Part shown: piece after piece, positions 51,301 through 58,845 of the stretch
Layout: every line of letters starts with the position of its first letter
How positions within the stretch are numbered: the stretch's first letter is position 1
DNA from: Oscillospiraceae bacterium
Lineage (GTDB): Bacteria; Bacillota; Clostridia; UBA1381
NCBI GenBank assembly: GCA_022509025.1
Contig: JAFLUB010000006.1
Location: forward strand, 1-64,000
Reading direction: 5' to 3'
DNA: 64,000 nt
Made by a program: the position numbers and the translations under genes
Notes under the pieces: model-generated
Databases searched by the model: none
The model's input: the letters and a program-made list of their open reading frames with translations, nothing else
Told to the model about the DNA's origin: nothing

Positions 51301-51423
51301 ACAATACTTTTGTATGTGTTTATAACACTTATCGGTATCCCGGACACGATTGCGCCGATTATTATTATGTTTATCGTTGTGCCGATTAATTTCCTTATGA
51401 ATAAATTATGGGCATTCAAATAA
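48391..51423 (+). CDS. YfhO-family GT-C glycosyltransferase fused to C-terminal GtrA flippase domain
   Basis: 1010 aa; YfhO N-term paralogous to the C-terminal half of the 44035 CDS; C-term FVKFGIVGVSNTFVDYFSYLIALGIFN...VVPINFLMNKLWAFK = GtrA. Confidence 0.9.
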   Translation: MKKMNSTIPKIKDKNKALIYALSFGLPFMCMGIIYAIFGVFPFGDRTALVMDLSGQYADFFAFYHRVLTGGDSIFYSFTKEMGGNVFGLFAYYLSSPFFLLALFFPTSAMPDAIALITMLKIGCSGLTFAIFLRHVFKKSDLSVVLFSCAYALMTYSMHYAMCIMWLDGAIWLPIIIIGVEKILNNKSGWLFLFAYAMTLFSNYYTAYMSTFFVVLYFFYRYFSGDNEKNIKDFLIKIAKIAALGIVGVLLAMVVLYPTFLDIFNGKMASGSYVADGFWNIDISNIPRRLFIGQYDSIRNNGNPNIFCGMLCGVSLGVFFFNPKIKPKAKIATLIMFIIFFTSFFIKRVDMAWHIFQYPNWYPYRYAYTFCFFSVMTAFSGFTAMNKEKRNFTFAGIAAYVLLLLYVWIFKRDVLTNRTLAIVSFIFVAVYIAGLFILQSGTQKIKSYVYAGLILITCSELVLNGYYTISGLNGEYEYKSRSEYSQKVKSISGMVDFLKEYDDGLYREEKTFSRTDNDAMTFGYNGMTHYSSTYNNNMLRLNARMGMLQEYVLIRYMGSTILTDSLLGVKYVASESLLNDDYTEINSIDNYSIYENPYALPFGFAANEEALNEPAYGSSASENQGLFAKSLLGDSFVHQVQFNSLSSSNDELEFVAPENGTYYWDLRQKYEGNIELTVNGASVNYQYDTNDKKIYCLGKYNRGDKVHVKLASSTSLKETQVFSIDTDGFGKACMQKNNGHTLNITNYGNTWLEGTINLDSNEILFTTIPYEKGWTAYVDGKKTEILSAQNAFIAVRAGEGEHTVKLRYTVPGFMPSLIVSIVTLIGILFVASKRKNAVNMINIIKKLWHMFSNVLYKITSAVLGIFNISIPEDKWAAFMQFVKFGIVGVSNTFVDYFSYLIALGIFNHFNLFGDKAYIPSNVVGLCVSVSNAFYWNNKYVFKKKEGQERSGIRAFLKTFSSYAITGLGVKTILLYVFITLIGIPDTIAPIIIMFIVVPINFLMNKLWAFK

Positions 51424-51434
51424 TTTTAACTGCA

Positions 51435-51475
51435 AAATGGCTGTGACATTATATCATTTTGTCACAGCCATTTTT
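51435..51475. terminator. Terminator between convergent genes
   Basis: aaatggctgtgacattatatcattttgtcacagccattttt. Confidence 0.88.
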
Positions 51476-51482
51476 ATATTTA

Positions 51483-52046
51483 TTAATAGTAGCTTACCGA
51501 GGTTTCAATATTATACTCATGAGGTTCTTTTGTCACGCTGCTGTGTCCGACAGCAATTGCAATTGCGAACTCGTAATTTTCAGGGAATTTAAGCTCTTTT
51601 TCAAAATACGCTTTCTTTTCGCCTTTCATAGCTTTATCAATTATGCCTATTATCAGGCTGCCAAGTCCCATCGACTGTGCCGCCAAAGACATACTCTGAA
51701 CCGCTATTCCCGCGTCAACCTTATTCCAGTGAAAATCCTTATCAACGCTTAAAATAAACACTGTCGGCGCGCTGTAATAGAAGTTGTTCGGATTACTCTC
51801 TATTTTCGCCTTGGTTTCTTCGTCCGGCGCATCAGCAAGCATAATCATCTTGCGCTCAGTGTCAATTTCCTTCAGTATTGGTGCGTCGCCGTCCACTACG
51901 GTGATATGCACTTCCTGCATATTGCGCGCAGTCGGCGATTGCAAAGCCGCATTTATAAGCGCGTCTATTTCATCCTTTTTGAGCTTTTCATCTGTATATC
52001 CTCTCGTGGAGCTTCTTTTTGCAATCGTTTCTAATACCTCATTCAT
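51483..52046 (-). CDS. Nitroreductase family protein
   Basis: VLETIAKRSSTRGYTDEKLKKDEIDALINAALQSPTARNMQEVHITVV; start trimmed to MNEVLET. Confidence 0.92.
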   Translation of the reverse strand: MNEVLETIAKRSSTRGYTDEKLKKDEIDALINAALQSPTARNMQEVHITVVDGDAPILKEIDTERKMIMLADAPDEETKAKIESNPNNFYYSAPTVFILSVDKDFHWNKVDAGIAVQSMSLAAQSMGLGSLIIGIIDKAMKGEKKAYFEKELKFPENYEFAIAIAVGHSSVTKEPHEYNIETSVSYY

Positions 52047-52067
52047 AGCTTTCCTCCTATATTTTAT

Positions 52068-52185
52068 GGTAAGTTGCACCGCTTATTCGTAACGGAAACA
52101 AGAAGCAAGCAGGTTGCCTTTTTGAGGAACGCAGTCGTATGTTGATACGTGTGATTCCGAAAAAGGGTAAGATGCGCCGCTTACT
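52068..52185. repeat. Family B intergenic palindromic repeat, copy 3, with flanking direct repeats
   Basis: Core 52081-52185; GGTAAGTTGCACCGCTT (52068) and GGTAAGATGCGCCGCTT (52166) imperfect 17-bp direct repeats, 98-nt period. Confidence 0.87.
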
Positions 52186-52208
52186 GTGCAACAGCAAGGT
52201 TCCGGGGT

Positions 52209-52245
52209 ACCCGCCCGCAATTTTTGATTGCGCCGACGGGTCGGC
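52209..52245. other. Overlapping alternative hairpins downstream of apt
   Basis: ACCCG..CGCAATttttgATTGCG..CGGGT and GCCGAcgggTCGGC share nucleotides (mutually exclusive). Confidence 0.55.
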
Positions 52246-52259
52246 TTCTTATTGTTTTC

Positions 52260-52289
52260 GTTAGTTTTCGTTAGTTTTCGTTAGTTTTC
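52260..52289. repeat. 10-bp tandem repeat at apt stop codon
   Basis: gttagttttc x3 (plus a partial copy); places TAA at 52281, 52271 and 52261 in three different frames on minus strand. Confidence 0.9.
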
Positions 52290-52805
52290 ATGGAATTGCA
52301 ATGCCGACCGTACCTCATATCCTTCTAAAACATCTCTTCCCTTAAGGTCAATAAGCTCTACAAGGAATAAAAGACCGGCAACGCTTCCGCCGAGCTGCTC
52401 GATTAGCTCCGCAGATGCTTTTATCGTTCCGCCTGTCGCGATTAAGTCGTCAACAAGCAGCACCTTATCCCCTTTATTAATAGCGTCCTTGTGCATCTCT
52501 ATTTCAGCCGTTCCGTATTCAAGAGAATACTCCTTTGATACAGTTTCACGCGGCAGCTTGCCTTTTTTCCTTATCAGGACAAAGCCCTTACCCAAAGCGT
52601 ACGCAAGCGGCATTCCAAGAAGAAATCCTCTTGATTCAGTTCCTGCTATAACGTCAAAATCCAAATCAGACGATAATTCAATCAGCGTGTCTATCGCTAA
52701 CTTCAATCCTTCCTTATCCTGCAATACAGAGGTAATATCCCGGAATATAATTCCCGGTTCCGGAAAATCCGGTATGTTTGTTACGTAATCTGCCAAGTTT
52801 TTCAT
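52281..52805 (-). CDS. apt: Adenine phosphoribosyltransferase
   Basis: IPDFPEPGIIFRDITSVLQDKEGLKLAIDTL...AGTESRGFLLGMPLAYALGKGFVLIRKKGKLPRET...VLLVDDLIATGGTIKASAELIEQLGG. Confidence 0.96.
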   Translation of the reverse strand: MKNLADYVTNIPDFPEPGIIFRDITSVLQDKEGLKLAIDTLIELSSDLDFDVIAGTESRGFLLGMPLAYALGKGFVLIRKKGKLPRETVSKEYSLEYGTAEIEMHKDAINKGDKVLLVDDLIATGGTIKASAELIEQLGGSVAGLLFLVELIDLKGRDVLEGYEVRSALQFHEN

Positions 52806-52810
52806 AATAT

Positions 52811-52977
52811 AATATCCATAGCCTTTCTGCCCACAAGTAGTAATGAAAATCTAACGTCCCTATCGCGGGCAGATAAGGCGTTAAATGGATATTATGCCCA
52901 TGTGCGATTTTCGAAGCAACTCAAGAAAATACTCGCACGGGCAATTAAATCCGACAACGTGATTTATCACGTTAGCC
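52811..52977 (+). repeat. Family A structured repeat, copy 3
   Basis: AATATCCATAGCCTTTCTGCCCAC...GCGGGCAGATAAGGCGTTAAATGGATATT; GCCCATGTGCG...CGCACGGGC; AACGTGATttATCACGTT. Confidence 0.88.
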
Positions 52978-53085
52978 CTTTCATCTCTTTATGTGTACCG
53001 TTTTCTCTATTGTATTATTTTTCCTTTTAATTTGCAATACTTTTTTGTATTTTTATTTCATAAATACATTGTAAAATTGCAAAAA

Positions 53086-53114
53086 CGGCATGGTCACAGT
53101 TAAGCGCCATGCCG
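53086..53114 (-). terminator. Terminator downstream of SSS symporter
   Basis: GGCATGGCGCTTAACTGTGACCATGCC followed by GTTTTTGC on minus strand. Confidence 0.7.
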
Positions 53115-53137
53115 GATTTGTTTATAACATTATCTAA

Positions 53138-54703
53138 TTATTTATAGCAGGTGAATATCTCCTCTACCTTCTCCTTGTCTTTAACCTTAGTGAACCGGCT
53201 CACTATCGGGCAGAGTATCAGTGAGAATATCATACAGAATGCGCCCGCGTTCAAAGGTGATGTAATAGTGAACGGAATTGGCAGGCTTGCCGCCGCCTTT
53301 GTAAGCTCAGGGAACCAACCCATAAGGAACAGACATGTGTGCGCAATAGTGAAGATTACTGCAAAACCGAAGCATGAAGCCACGGCAGCCGGGGTGATTT
53401 TCTTAGAGAACAATCCCAGCATAAACGGCGCAAGGAACGAGCCTGACAACGCTCCCCATGAAATACTCATAAGAGTTGTAATATACGCGTTCTTCTTTGC
53501 CGCCATAAGTACTGATATAAGCAAGAATACCGCGATGAAAATTCTGATTATCAGAACCTGCTTCTTCTCGTCAAAATCCTTTCCCTTAGCTTTAACAGCC
53601 GGCTTTATAAGGTCAAGCGTCAGCGTAGAGCTTGAGGTCATAACAAGTGATGACAGTGTAGACATTGACGCTGCCAACACAAGCACAACGATAAGTCCCA
53701 ATAATATCTCAGGAAGCGCGGTTTCCAGCATTGACGGAACAATCGCGTCATATTCAAGCTTGCCGTTGATAACGTTTATAAGAGCTTTTCCGGTATCAGC
53801 AGGATCTATCGTCGCAAACAGTCTGCCGAATCCGCCGATGAAATAACATCCGCCTGATACTATCAAGGCAAACACAGTGGAAATCAGTGTTCCTCGCTTG
53901 ATAGCGGCATCATCAGAGATAGAATAGAACTTACCTATCATCTGAGGAAGTCCCCATGTACCCAGCGATGTAAGAATCACAACTCCCAACAAGTCTGCAG
54001 GATTCGGACCGAATATCGTATTGAGAGTTCCTGTATTACCTGCGTCATCAGGAATAGCGCTGAGGTTCTGCATAGCAGTACCGAATCCGCCCGCCTTGTT
54101 AACTACAGTAATAACAACTGCCGCAATGCCCACAAGCATAATCATACCCTGCACAAAGTCATTTAGCGCAGTTGCGTGGAATCCGCCGGCAATAACGTAA
54201 ATAGCAGTGAATACAGCCATTATAACAATACAATAAATATACGGAATACCAAGTGATGATTCAAACAGACGTGACAGTCCGTTATATACGGACGCTGTAT
54301 ACGGAATCAAAAACAGGAATACAATAAGCGATGCAACAATTTTCAGTGCTTTTGAGTTATAACGCTTTTCAAAATATTCCGGCATTGTGGTTACATTCAG
54401 ATGCTTGGTCATAGTTCTTGTGCGTTTACCGAGAACAAGCCATGCAAGCAGCGAGCCTATAATAGCGTTACCGATACCTATCCAGAAAGCGGAAATTCCA
54501 TACTTCCATCCGAACTGTCCCGCATATCCGATAAATACTACCGCTGAGAAATACGATGTTCCGAACGCGAACGCCGAGAACCACGGTCCTATACTTCGTC
54601 CGCCGAGAACGAAATCACTCACGCTCTTTGTCTTTTTGTTGCAGTACACTCCGATACCCACCATTACCAGCAGGTACAATACCAAAATCAACCATTTTAC
54701 CAT
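53138..54703 (-). CDS. Sodium:solute symporter (SSS) family transporter
   Basis: 521 aa; KKTKSVSDFVLGGRSIGPWFSAFAFGTSYFSAVVFIGYAGQFGWKYGISAFWIGIGNAI. Confidence 0.93.
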   Translation of the reverse strand: MVKWLILVLYLLVMVGIGVYCNKKTKSVSDFVLGGRSIGPWFSAFAFGTSYFSAVVFIGYAGQFGWKYGISAFWIGIGNAIIGSLLAWLVLGKRTRTMTKHLNVTTMPEYFEKRYNSKALKIVASLIVFLFLIPYTASVYNGLSRLFESSLGIPYIYCIVIMAVFTAIYVIAGGFHATALNDFVQGMIMLVGIAAVVITVVNKAGGFGTAMQNLSAIPDDAGNTGTLNTIFGPNPADLLGVVILTSLGTWGLPQMIGKFYSISDDAAIKRGTLISTVFALIVSGGCYFIGGFGRLFATIDPADTGKALINVINGKLEYDAIVPSMLETALPEILLGLIVVLVLAASMSTLSSLVMTSSSTLTLDLIKPAVKAKGKDFDEKKQVLIIRIFIAVFLLISVLMAAKKNAYITTLMSISWGALSGSFLAPFMLGLFSKKITPAAVASCFGFAVIFTIAHTCLFLMGWFPELTKAAASLPIPFTITSPLNAGAFCMIFSLILCPIVSRFTKVKDKEKVEEIFTCYK

Positions 54704-54746
54704 TTTACATTTCTCCTTTAATTTGTTTTTTATTTATTTATGCTTG

Positions 54747-55553
54747 TTAATTTATGTTCAAATTTAACAGTTTTTCCGCGTTCCCGGAAAATATCAGGCG
54801 CTCTTCCTCAGCACTAAGACCGAGACGCTTTATTTTTTGAATGGTTATATCTGTCCCATCCCACGGACAATCGCTGGCAAGCAGGATTCTGTCCGCGCCG
54901 TGTTTTTTGATTATACGCCCAAGCTGTTCTTTGTCCGTATGGGTTCCGGTCATGGCAGTATCCATATATAAGTTATGGTAATTACCTGCCAGTATCCGTT
55001 CAACATCGCCCCACATATCGAAGCCGCCCAGATGCGCCAGAATAAAAGTAGTATCGGGAGCAGCTTCCAGCGCCTTCTTAGCCATCCTGGGAGTACAGTG
55101 AATACAATCCGGGCTTGCAGCGTCAAATCCTGCATGCAATATAACGGGAAGTCCCAATTCTCCGCACTTTCGGTATATCGGTATCATGCGTTCCTCGTCC
55201 GCAAAGAATCCCTGATAATCCGGGTGCAGCTTTATTCCGTACAGTCCCAGCGCCTTAATACGCTCAAGCTCACTAAACACATCATCACCATCAGGATGAA
55301 CGCTTCCGAACGGAAATACATTCTCAGATTTGCATGAAGCCGCCCAGTTATTGCAGACCTCATGCTGCGATGGCTTGGTCGCGATTGTCAGCAGCACAAA
55401 ACCATCCACTCCCCATTGCCGCATTTTTTCCTTCGTACCGGGGAGGGTTCCGTCCGTTGCAGGCGATATCTGTACAGTATCCGCAAGTGCAGCTATTGTG
55501 CGCTCCGCTATTTTATCCGCAAACGCGTGAACGTGAAAATCTATATATTCCAT
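54747..55553 (-). CDS. Amidohydrolase-family metal-dependent hydrolase
   Basis: MEYIDFHVHAFADKIAERTI...GIKLHPDYQGFFADEERMIPIYRKCGELGLPVILHAGFD...FILAHLGGFDMW...ILLASDCPW. Confidence 0.88.
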   Translation of the reverse strand: MEYIDFHVHAFADKIAERTIAALADTVQISPATDGTLPGTKEKMRQWGVDGFVLLTIATKPSQHEVCNNWAASCKSENVFPFGSVHPDGDDVFSELERIKALGLYGIKLHPDYQGFFADEERMIPIYRKCGELGLPVILHAGFDAASPDCIHCTPRMAKKALEAAPDTTFILAHLGGFDMWGDVERILAGNYHNLYMDTAMTGTHTDKEQLGRIIKKHGADRILLASDCPWDGTDITIQKIKRLGLSAEEERLIFSGNAEKLLNLNIN

Positions 55554-55670
55554 AATTCACTCTCCTACGATAGAATAATTATAGCAGATTCAGATATACA
55601 AGTCAAGTTAAAAAGTGCTAAGTCTTGGCATTTCGTCCGGCAATTTGTCGGTAGTCTGAATCGTCAATAC

Positions 55671-55700
55671 TTGACACTTGCACATGAATAATGATATAAT
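55671..55700 (+). promoter_or_regulatory. Sigma-A promoter of paaK-iorAB-ACT operon
   Basis: TTGACA-18 nt-TATAAT. Confidence 0.8.
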
Positions 55701-55740
55701 ACTTATAGAATTTTAATTTATTTATAAAAGGAGTCTGACC

Positions 55741-57045
55741 ATGTTTTTCCAAAAAGACATAGAAACAATGCCGCGTTCAGAGATTGAAGCTTTGCAGCTT
55801 GCGCGGCTAAAAGCACAGGTGAAATACTGTATTGATAACGTACCATTCTATAACAAACGTCTTACAGAGGCAGGTGTAACGGCTGACAAAATTAAGACTC
55901 TGTCAGATATTCAATACATACCATACACCACAAAGGCGGATATTCGTGATAATTACCCCTACGGTTTGTTTGCCGTACCGATGAAGAAAATCGTGCGTAT
56001 CCACGCTTCTTCCGGTACTACGGGAAAGCCTACCGTTGTCGGCTATACACGAAACGACATAAACATATGGAGTGACTGCGTTGCGCGTTTGTGCGCTGCT
56101 GTCGGTGTTAACGACAACGATGTGGCACAGATTTCGTTCGGTTACGGACTGTTTACCGGAGCTTTGGGACTACACTACGGTCTTGAAAAGCTCGGCTGCG
56201 CGGTGATTCCGATTTCTTCCGGAAACACAAAGAAACAGGCGATGATACTGAAAGATTTCGGCACGACAGTGCTTATAAGCACCCCGTCATACGCAATGTA
56301 TATGAGCGAGGTCGCGCACGAGTGCGGAATCTCTAATGACGAGCTAAAGCTCAGGATTGGTCTGTTCGGCTCAGAAGGCTGTACTCCGGCTCTTAGGGAT
56401 AAAATTGAACAGGGGTTCGGACTGTTCTCTACAGACAATTACGGCATGAGCGAGCTTATGGGTCCCGGAGTTTCAGGCGAATGCGAATACAGATGCGGAC
56501 TGCATTTTGCTGAGGATCATTTCCTTCCGGAAATTATCAACAGCGAAACCGGCGATGTACTCCCCCACGGCGAAAAAGGTGAGCTTGTTATCACTACCCT
56601 CACCAAGGAAGGAATCCCGATGCTTCGCTACCGTACAAAGGATATCACTCGTATCCACTATGATACGTGTAAATGCGGCAGAACACATGCGCGTATGGAA
56701 AAGGTTCAGGGCAGAAGCGATGATATGCTTAAAATCCGCGGCGTGAATGTGTTCCCGTCCCAGATTGAGGATGTTATGGCAAATATTGAAGGTATTTCAC
56801 CGCACTATGAACTAATCCTTACCCGTAAAAACTATACCGACTATTTAGAGGTTCGCATTGAAATAAACGATGAGCGTCTATTAGAATCTTTCTCAGACCT
56901 TGAACGTCTCCAGAAAGAGGCTGTGGACAAACTGAAAACCGTTCTCGGAATTCAGGCAAAGGTGACGCTTGTGGCTCCGCGCTCAATACAGAGATACGAG
57001 GGTAAGGCAAAGAGGATTATAGACAACAGAACAGACGAAGCATAA
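55741..57045 (+). CDS. Phenylacetate-CoA ligase
   Basis: VRIHASSGTTGKPTVVGYTRNDINIWSDCVARLCAAVGVNDNDVAQISFGYGLFTGALGLHYG; RSDDMLKIRGVNVFPSQIEDV. Confidence 0.94.
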   Translation: MFFQKDIETMPRSEIEALQLARLKAQVKYCIDNVPFYNKRLTEAGVTADKIKTLSDIQYIPYTTKADIRDNYPYGLFAVPMKKIVRIHASSGTTGKPTVVGYTRNDINIWSDCVARLCAAVGVNDNDVAQISFGYGLFTGALGLHYGLEKLGCAVIPISSGNTKKQAMILKDFGTTVLISTPSYAMYMSEVAHECGISNDELKLRIGLFGSEGCTPALRDKIEQGFGLFSTDNYGMSELMGPGVSGECEYRCGLHFAEDHFLPEIINSETGDVLPHGEKGELVITTLTKEGIPMLRYRTKDITRIHYDTCKCGRTHARMEKVQGRSDDMLKIRGVNVFPSQIEDVMANIEGISPHYELILTRKNYTDYLEVRIEINDERLLESFSDLERLQKEAVDKLKTVLGIQAKVTLVAPRSIQRYEGKAKRIIDNRTDEA

Positions 57046-57103
57046 TCCGCTCCTTTTTCACTTTAAAATTTGTGCCGCACGGCGGCAGAATGGAGTTTAA
57101 TAT

Positions 57104-58834
57104 ATGAAAGAATTAATGATAGGAAATGCCGCGGTCGCAAGAGGCCTGTATGAAGCGGGCTGCGAAGTGGTTTCCAGTTATCCCGGAACACCCAGTACCG
57201 AGATTACGGAGTTCGCGGCGAATTACGATGATATTTACTGTGAATGGGCACCTAATGAAAAGGTCGCTCTTGAAACGGCATATGGCGCGTCACTGGGCGG
57301 AGTTCGTTCCGCCTGCGCTATGAAGCACGTCGGACTTAACGTTGCGGCGGATCCGCTGTTCACGCTGTCATATACAGGTGTCAATGGCGGTCTGGTTGTA
57401 TGCGTGGCGGACGACCCGGGTATGCACTCCTCTCAGAACGAGCAGGATTCCCGTCATTACGCTGTGGGCGCGAAAATACCGATGTTAGAGCCGTCAGACT
57501 CGGCGGAATGTAAGGAGTTTGCAAAGCTTGCATTTGAGATTTCCGAGCAATACGATGTGCCGTGTATGCTCCGTGTCTGCACACGTATCGCACATGCGCA
57601 GAGCGTTGTTGAGCAGGAGGACAGAATAAACAGAGAACGCAAGCCGTACGAAAAAAATCCCGCCAAAAATCTGATGTCTCCTGCCAATGCGATAGCAAAG
57701 CATCCGCTGGTTGAAGAACGTCTTAAAAAGCTTACGGAATACGCCGAGACTTCTCCCGTAAACCGCACAGAGCTTGGCGGTACGGAAATCGGAATAATCA
57801 CTTCAGGCGCATGCTATCAGTACTGCAAAGAGGTGTTTGGAGATAAGGTAAGTATTCTTAAACTCGGAATGGTTCACCCGCTCCCCGTGAAAAAAATAAT
57901 TGAGTTTGCCGGAAAAGTTGACAAGCTGTATGTGGTTGAAGAACTTGACGGAGTGATTGAATCGCATTGCCGCAATATCGGCGTTGAGGTGATTGGCAAG
58001 GAACTCTTCACACCTCTGGGAGAATATTCTCAGAAAAGTATTGCAGCCGTTTTCGGTCTGCCGGAAAATGAAACTGTTACGTCAGATACCGCGCTTCCGG
58101 TGCGTCCGCCTGTGATGTGTTCAGGTTGTCCGCACAGAGGAATGTTCTATGTTCTATCTAAGAACAAGCTTACAGTCCTTGGCGATATCGGTTGCTACAC
58201 GTTAGGTTCGGCTCCGCCGCTCAACGCTATGGACGCCAATCTCTGTATGGGCGCTTCTGTTTCGGGACTGCACGGCTTTAATAAAGCCACAAAAGGAGAT
58301 TCTGAACAGAAAACAGTTTGTGTTATCGGTGATTCCACGTTTATGCATTCAGGAATGACAGGGCTTTGTAATATAGCATATAACGACTCAAATTCAACTG
58401 TTATCATTCTTGATAATTCTATCACAGGAATGACAGGACATCAGCATAACCCCACCACGGGCTATAATATAAAAGGCGATCCCGCCACAAAGGTTGATCT
58501 TGAAGCGCTTTGCCATGCGCTTGGAATAAATAGAGTAACAGTTGTTGACCCTTATGACCTTGAAGAGTGCGAAAAGGCGGTTATGGAAGAACTTAACGCG
58601 GCGGAACCTTCCGTTATTATTTCACGCAGACCGTGCGTACTGCTGAAATCCGTAAAAGCAAAGCCGCCTGTTAAGGTTGACAATGACAAGTGCCGCAGCT
58701 GTAAACGCTGCATGAAGTTCGGCTGCCCCGCTATTCATATCAATGAAAACGGCAAGGCGGAAATTGATACTACTCTTTGCGTCGGCTGCGGAGTCTGCAA
58801 GCAGATGTGTCCGTTTGACGCAATCCAGGATTAA
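57104..58834 (+). CDS. iorA: Indolepyruvate ferredoxin oxidoreductase, alpha subunit
   Basis: ELMIGNAAVARGLYEAGCEVVSSYPGTPSTEI; C-term 2[4Fe-4S] ferredoxin CRSCKRCMKFGCPAIHINENGKAEIDTTLCVGCGVCKQMCPFDAI; TPP motif GDIGCYTLG. Confidence 0.96.
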   Translation: MKELMIGNAAVARGLYEAGCEVVSSYPGTPSTEITEFAANYDDIYCEWAPNEKVALETAYGASLGGVRSACAMKHVGLNVAADPLFTLSYTGVNGGLVVCVADDPGMHSSQNEQDSRHYAVGAKIPMLEPSDSAECKEFAKLAFEISEQYDVPCMLRVCTRIAHAQSVVEQEDRINRERKPYEKNPAKNLMSPANAIAKHPLVEERLKKLTEYAETSPVNRTELGGTEIGIITSGACYQYCKEVFGDKVSILKLGMVHPLPVKKIIEFAGKVDKLYVVEELDGVIESHCRNIGVEVIGKELFTPLGEYSQKSIAAVFGLPENETVTSDTALPVRPPVMCSGCPHRGMFYVLSKNKLTVLGDIGCYTLGSAPPLNAMDANLCMGASVSGLHGFNKATKGDSEQKTVCVIGDSTFMHSGMTGLCNIAYNDSNSTVIILDNSITGMTGHQHNPTTGYNIKGDPATKVDLEALCHALGINRVTVVDPYDLEECEKAVMEELNAAEPSVIISRRPCVLLKSVKAKPPVKVDNDKCRSCKRCMKFGCPAIHINENGKAEIDTTLCVGCGVCKQMCPFDAIQD

Positions 58835-58845
58835 GGGGTGATAAT

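Noticed and set aside
19362-52977. Family A as a classical MITE with terminal inverted repeats
   Set aside because: I saw no inverted repeat joining the two outer ends and no convincing target-site duplication; the pairing is internal and staged like an RNA. A non-TIR mobile origin (e.g. IS200/IS605-like end) is still possible.
55600-55690. Possible riboswitch or T-box upstream of paaK (CCGGCAAT..TTGTCGG hairpin, partial inverted repeat)
   Set aside because: A consensus promoter lies downstream of the hairpin, so it is not in the transcript leader; no recognisable aptamer motif.
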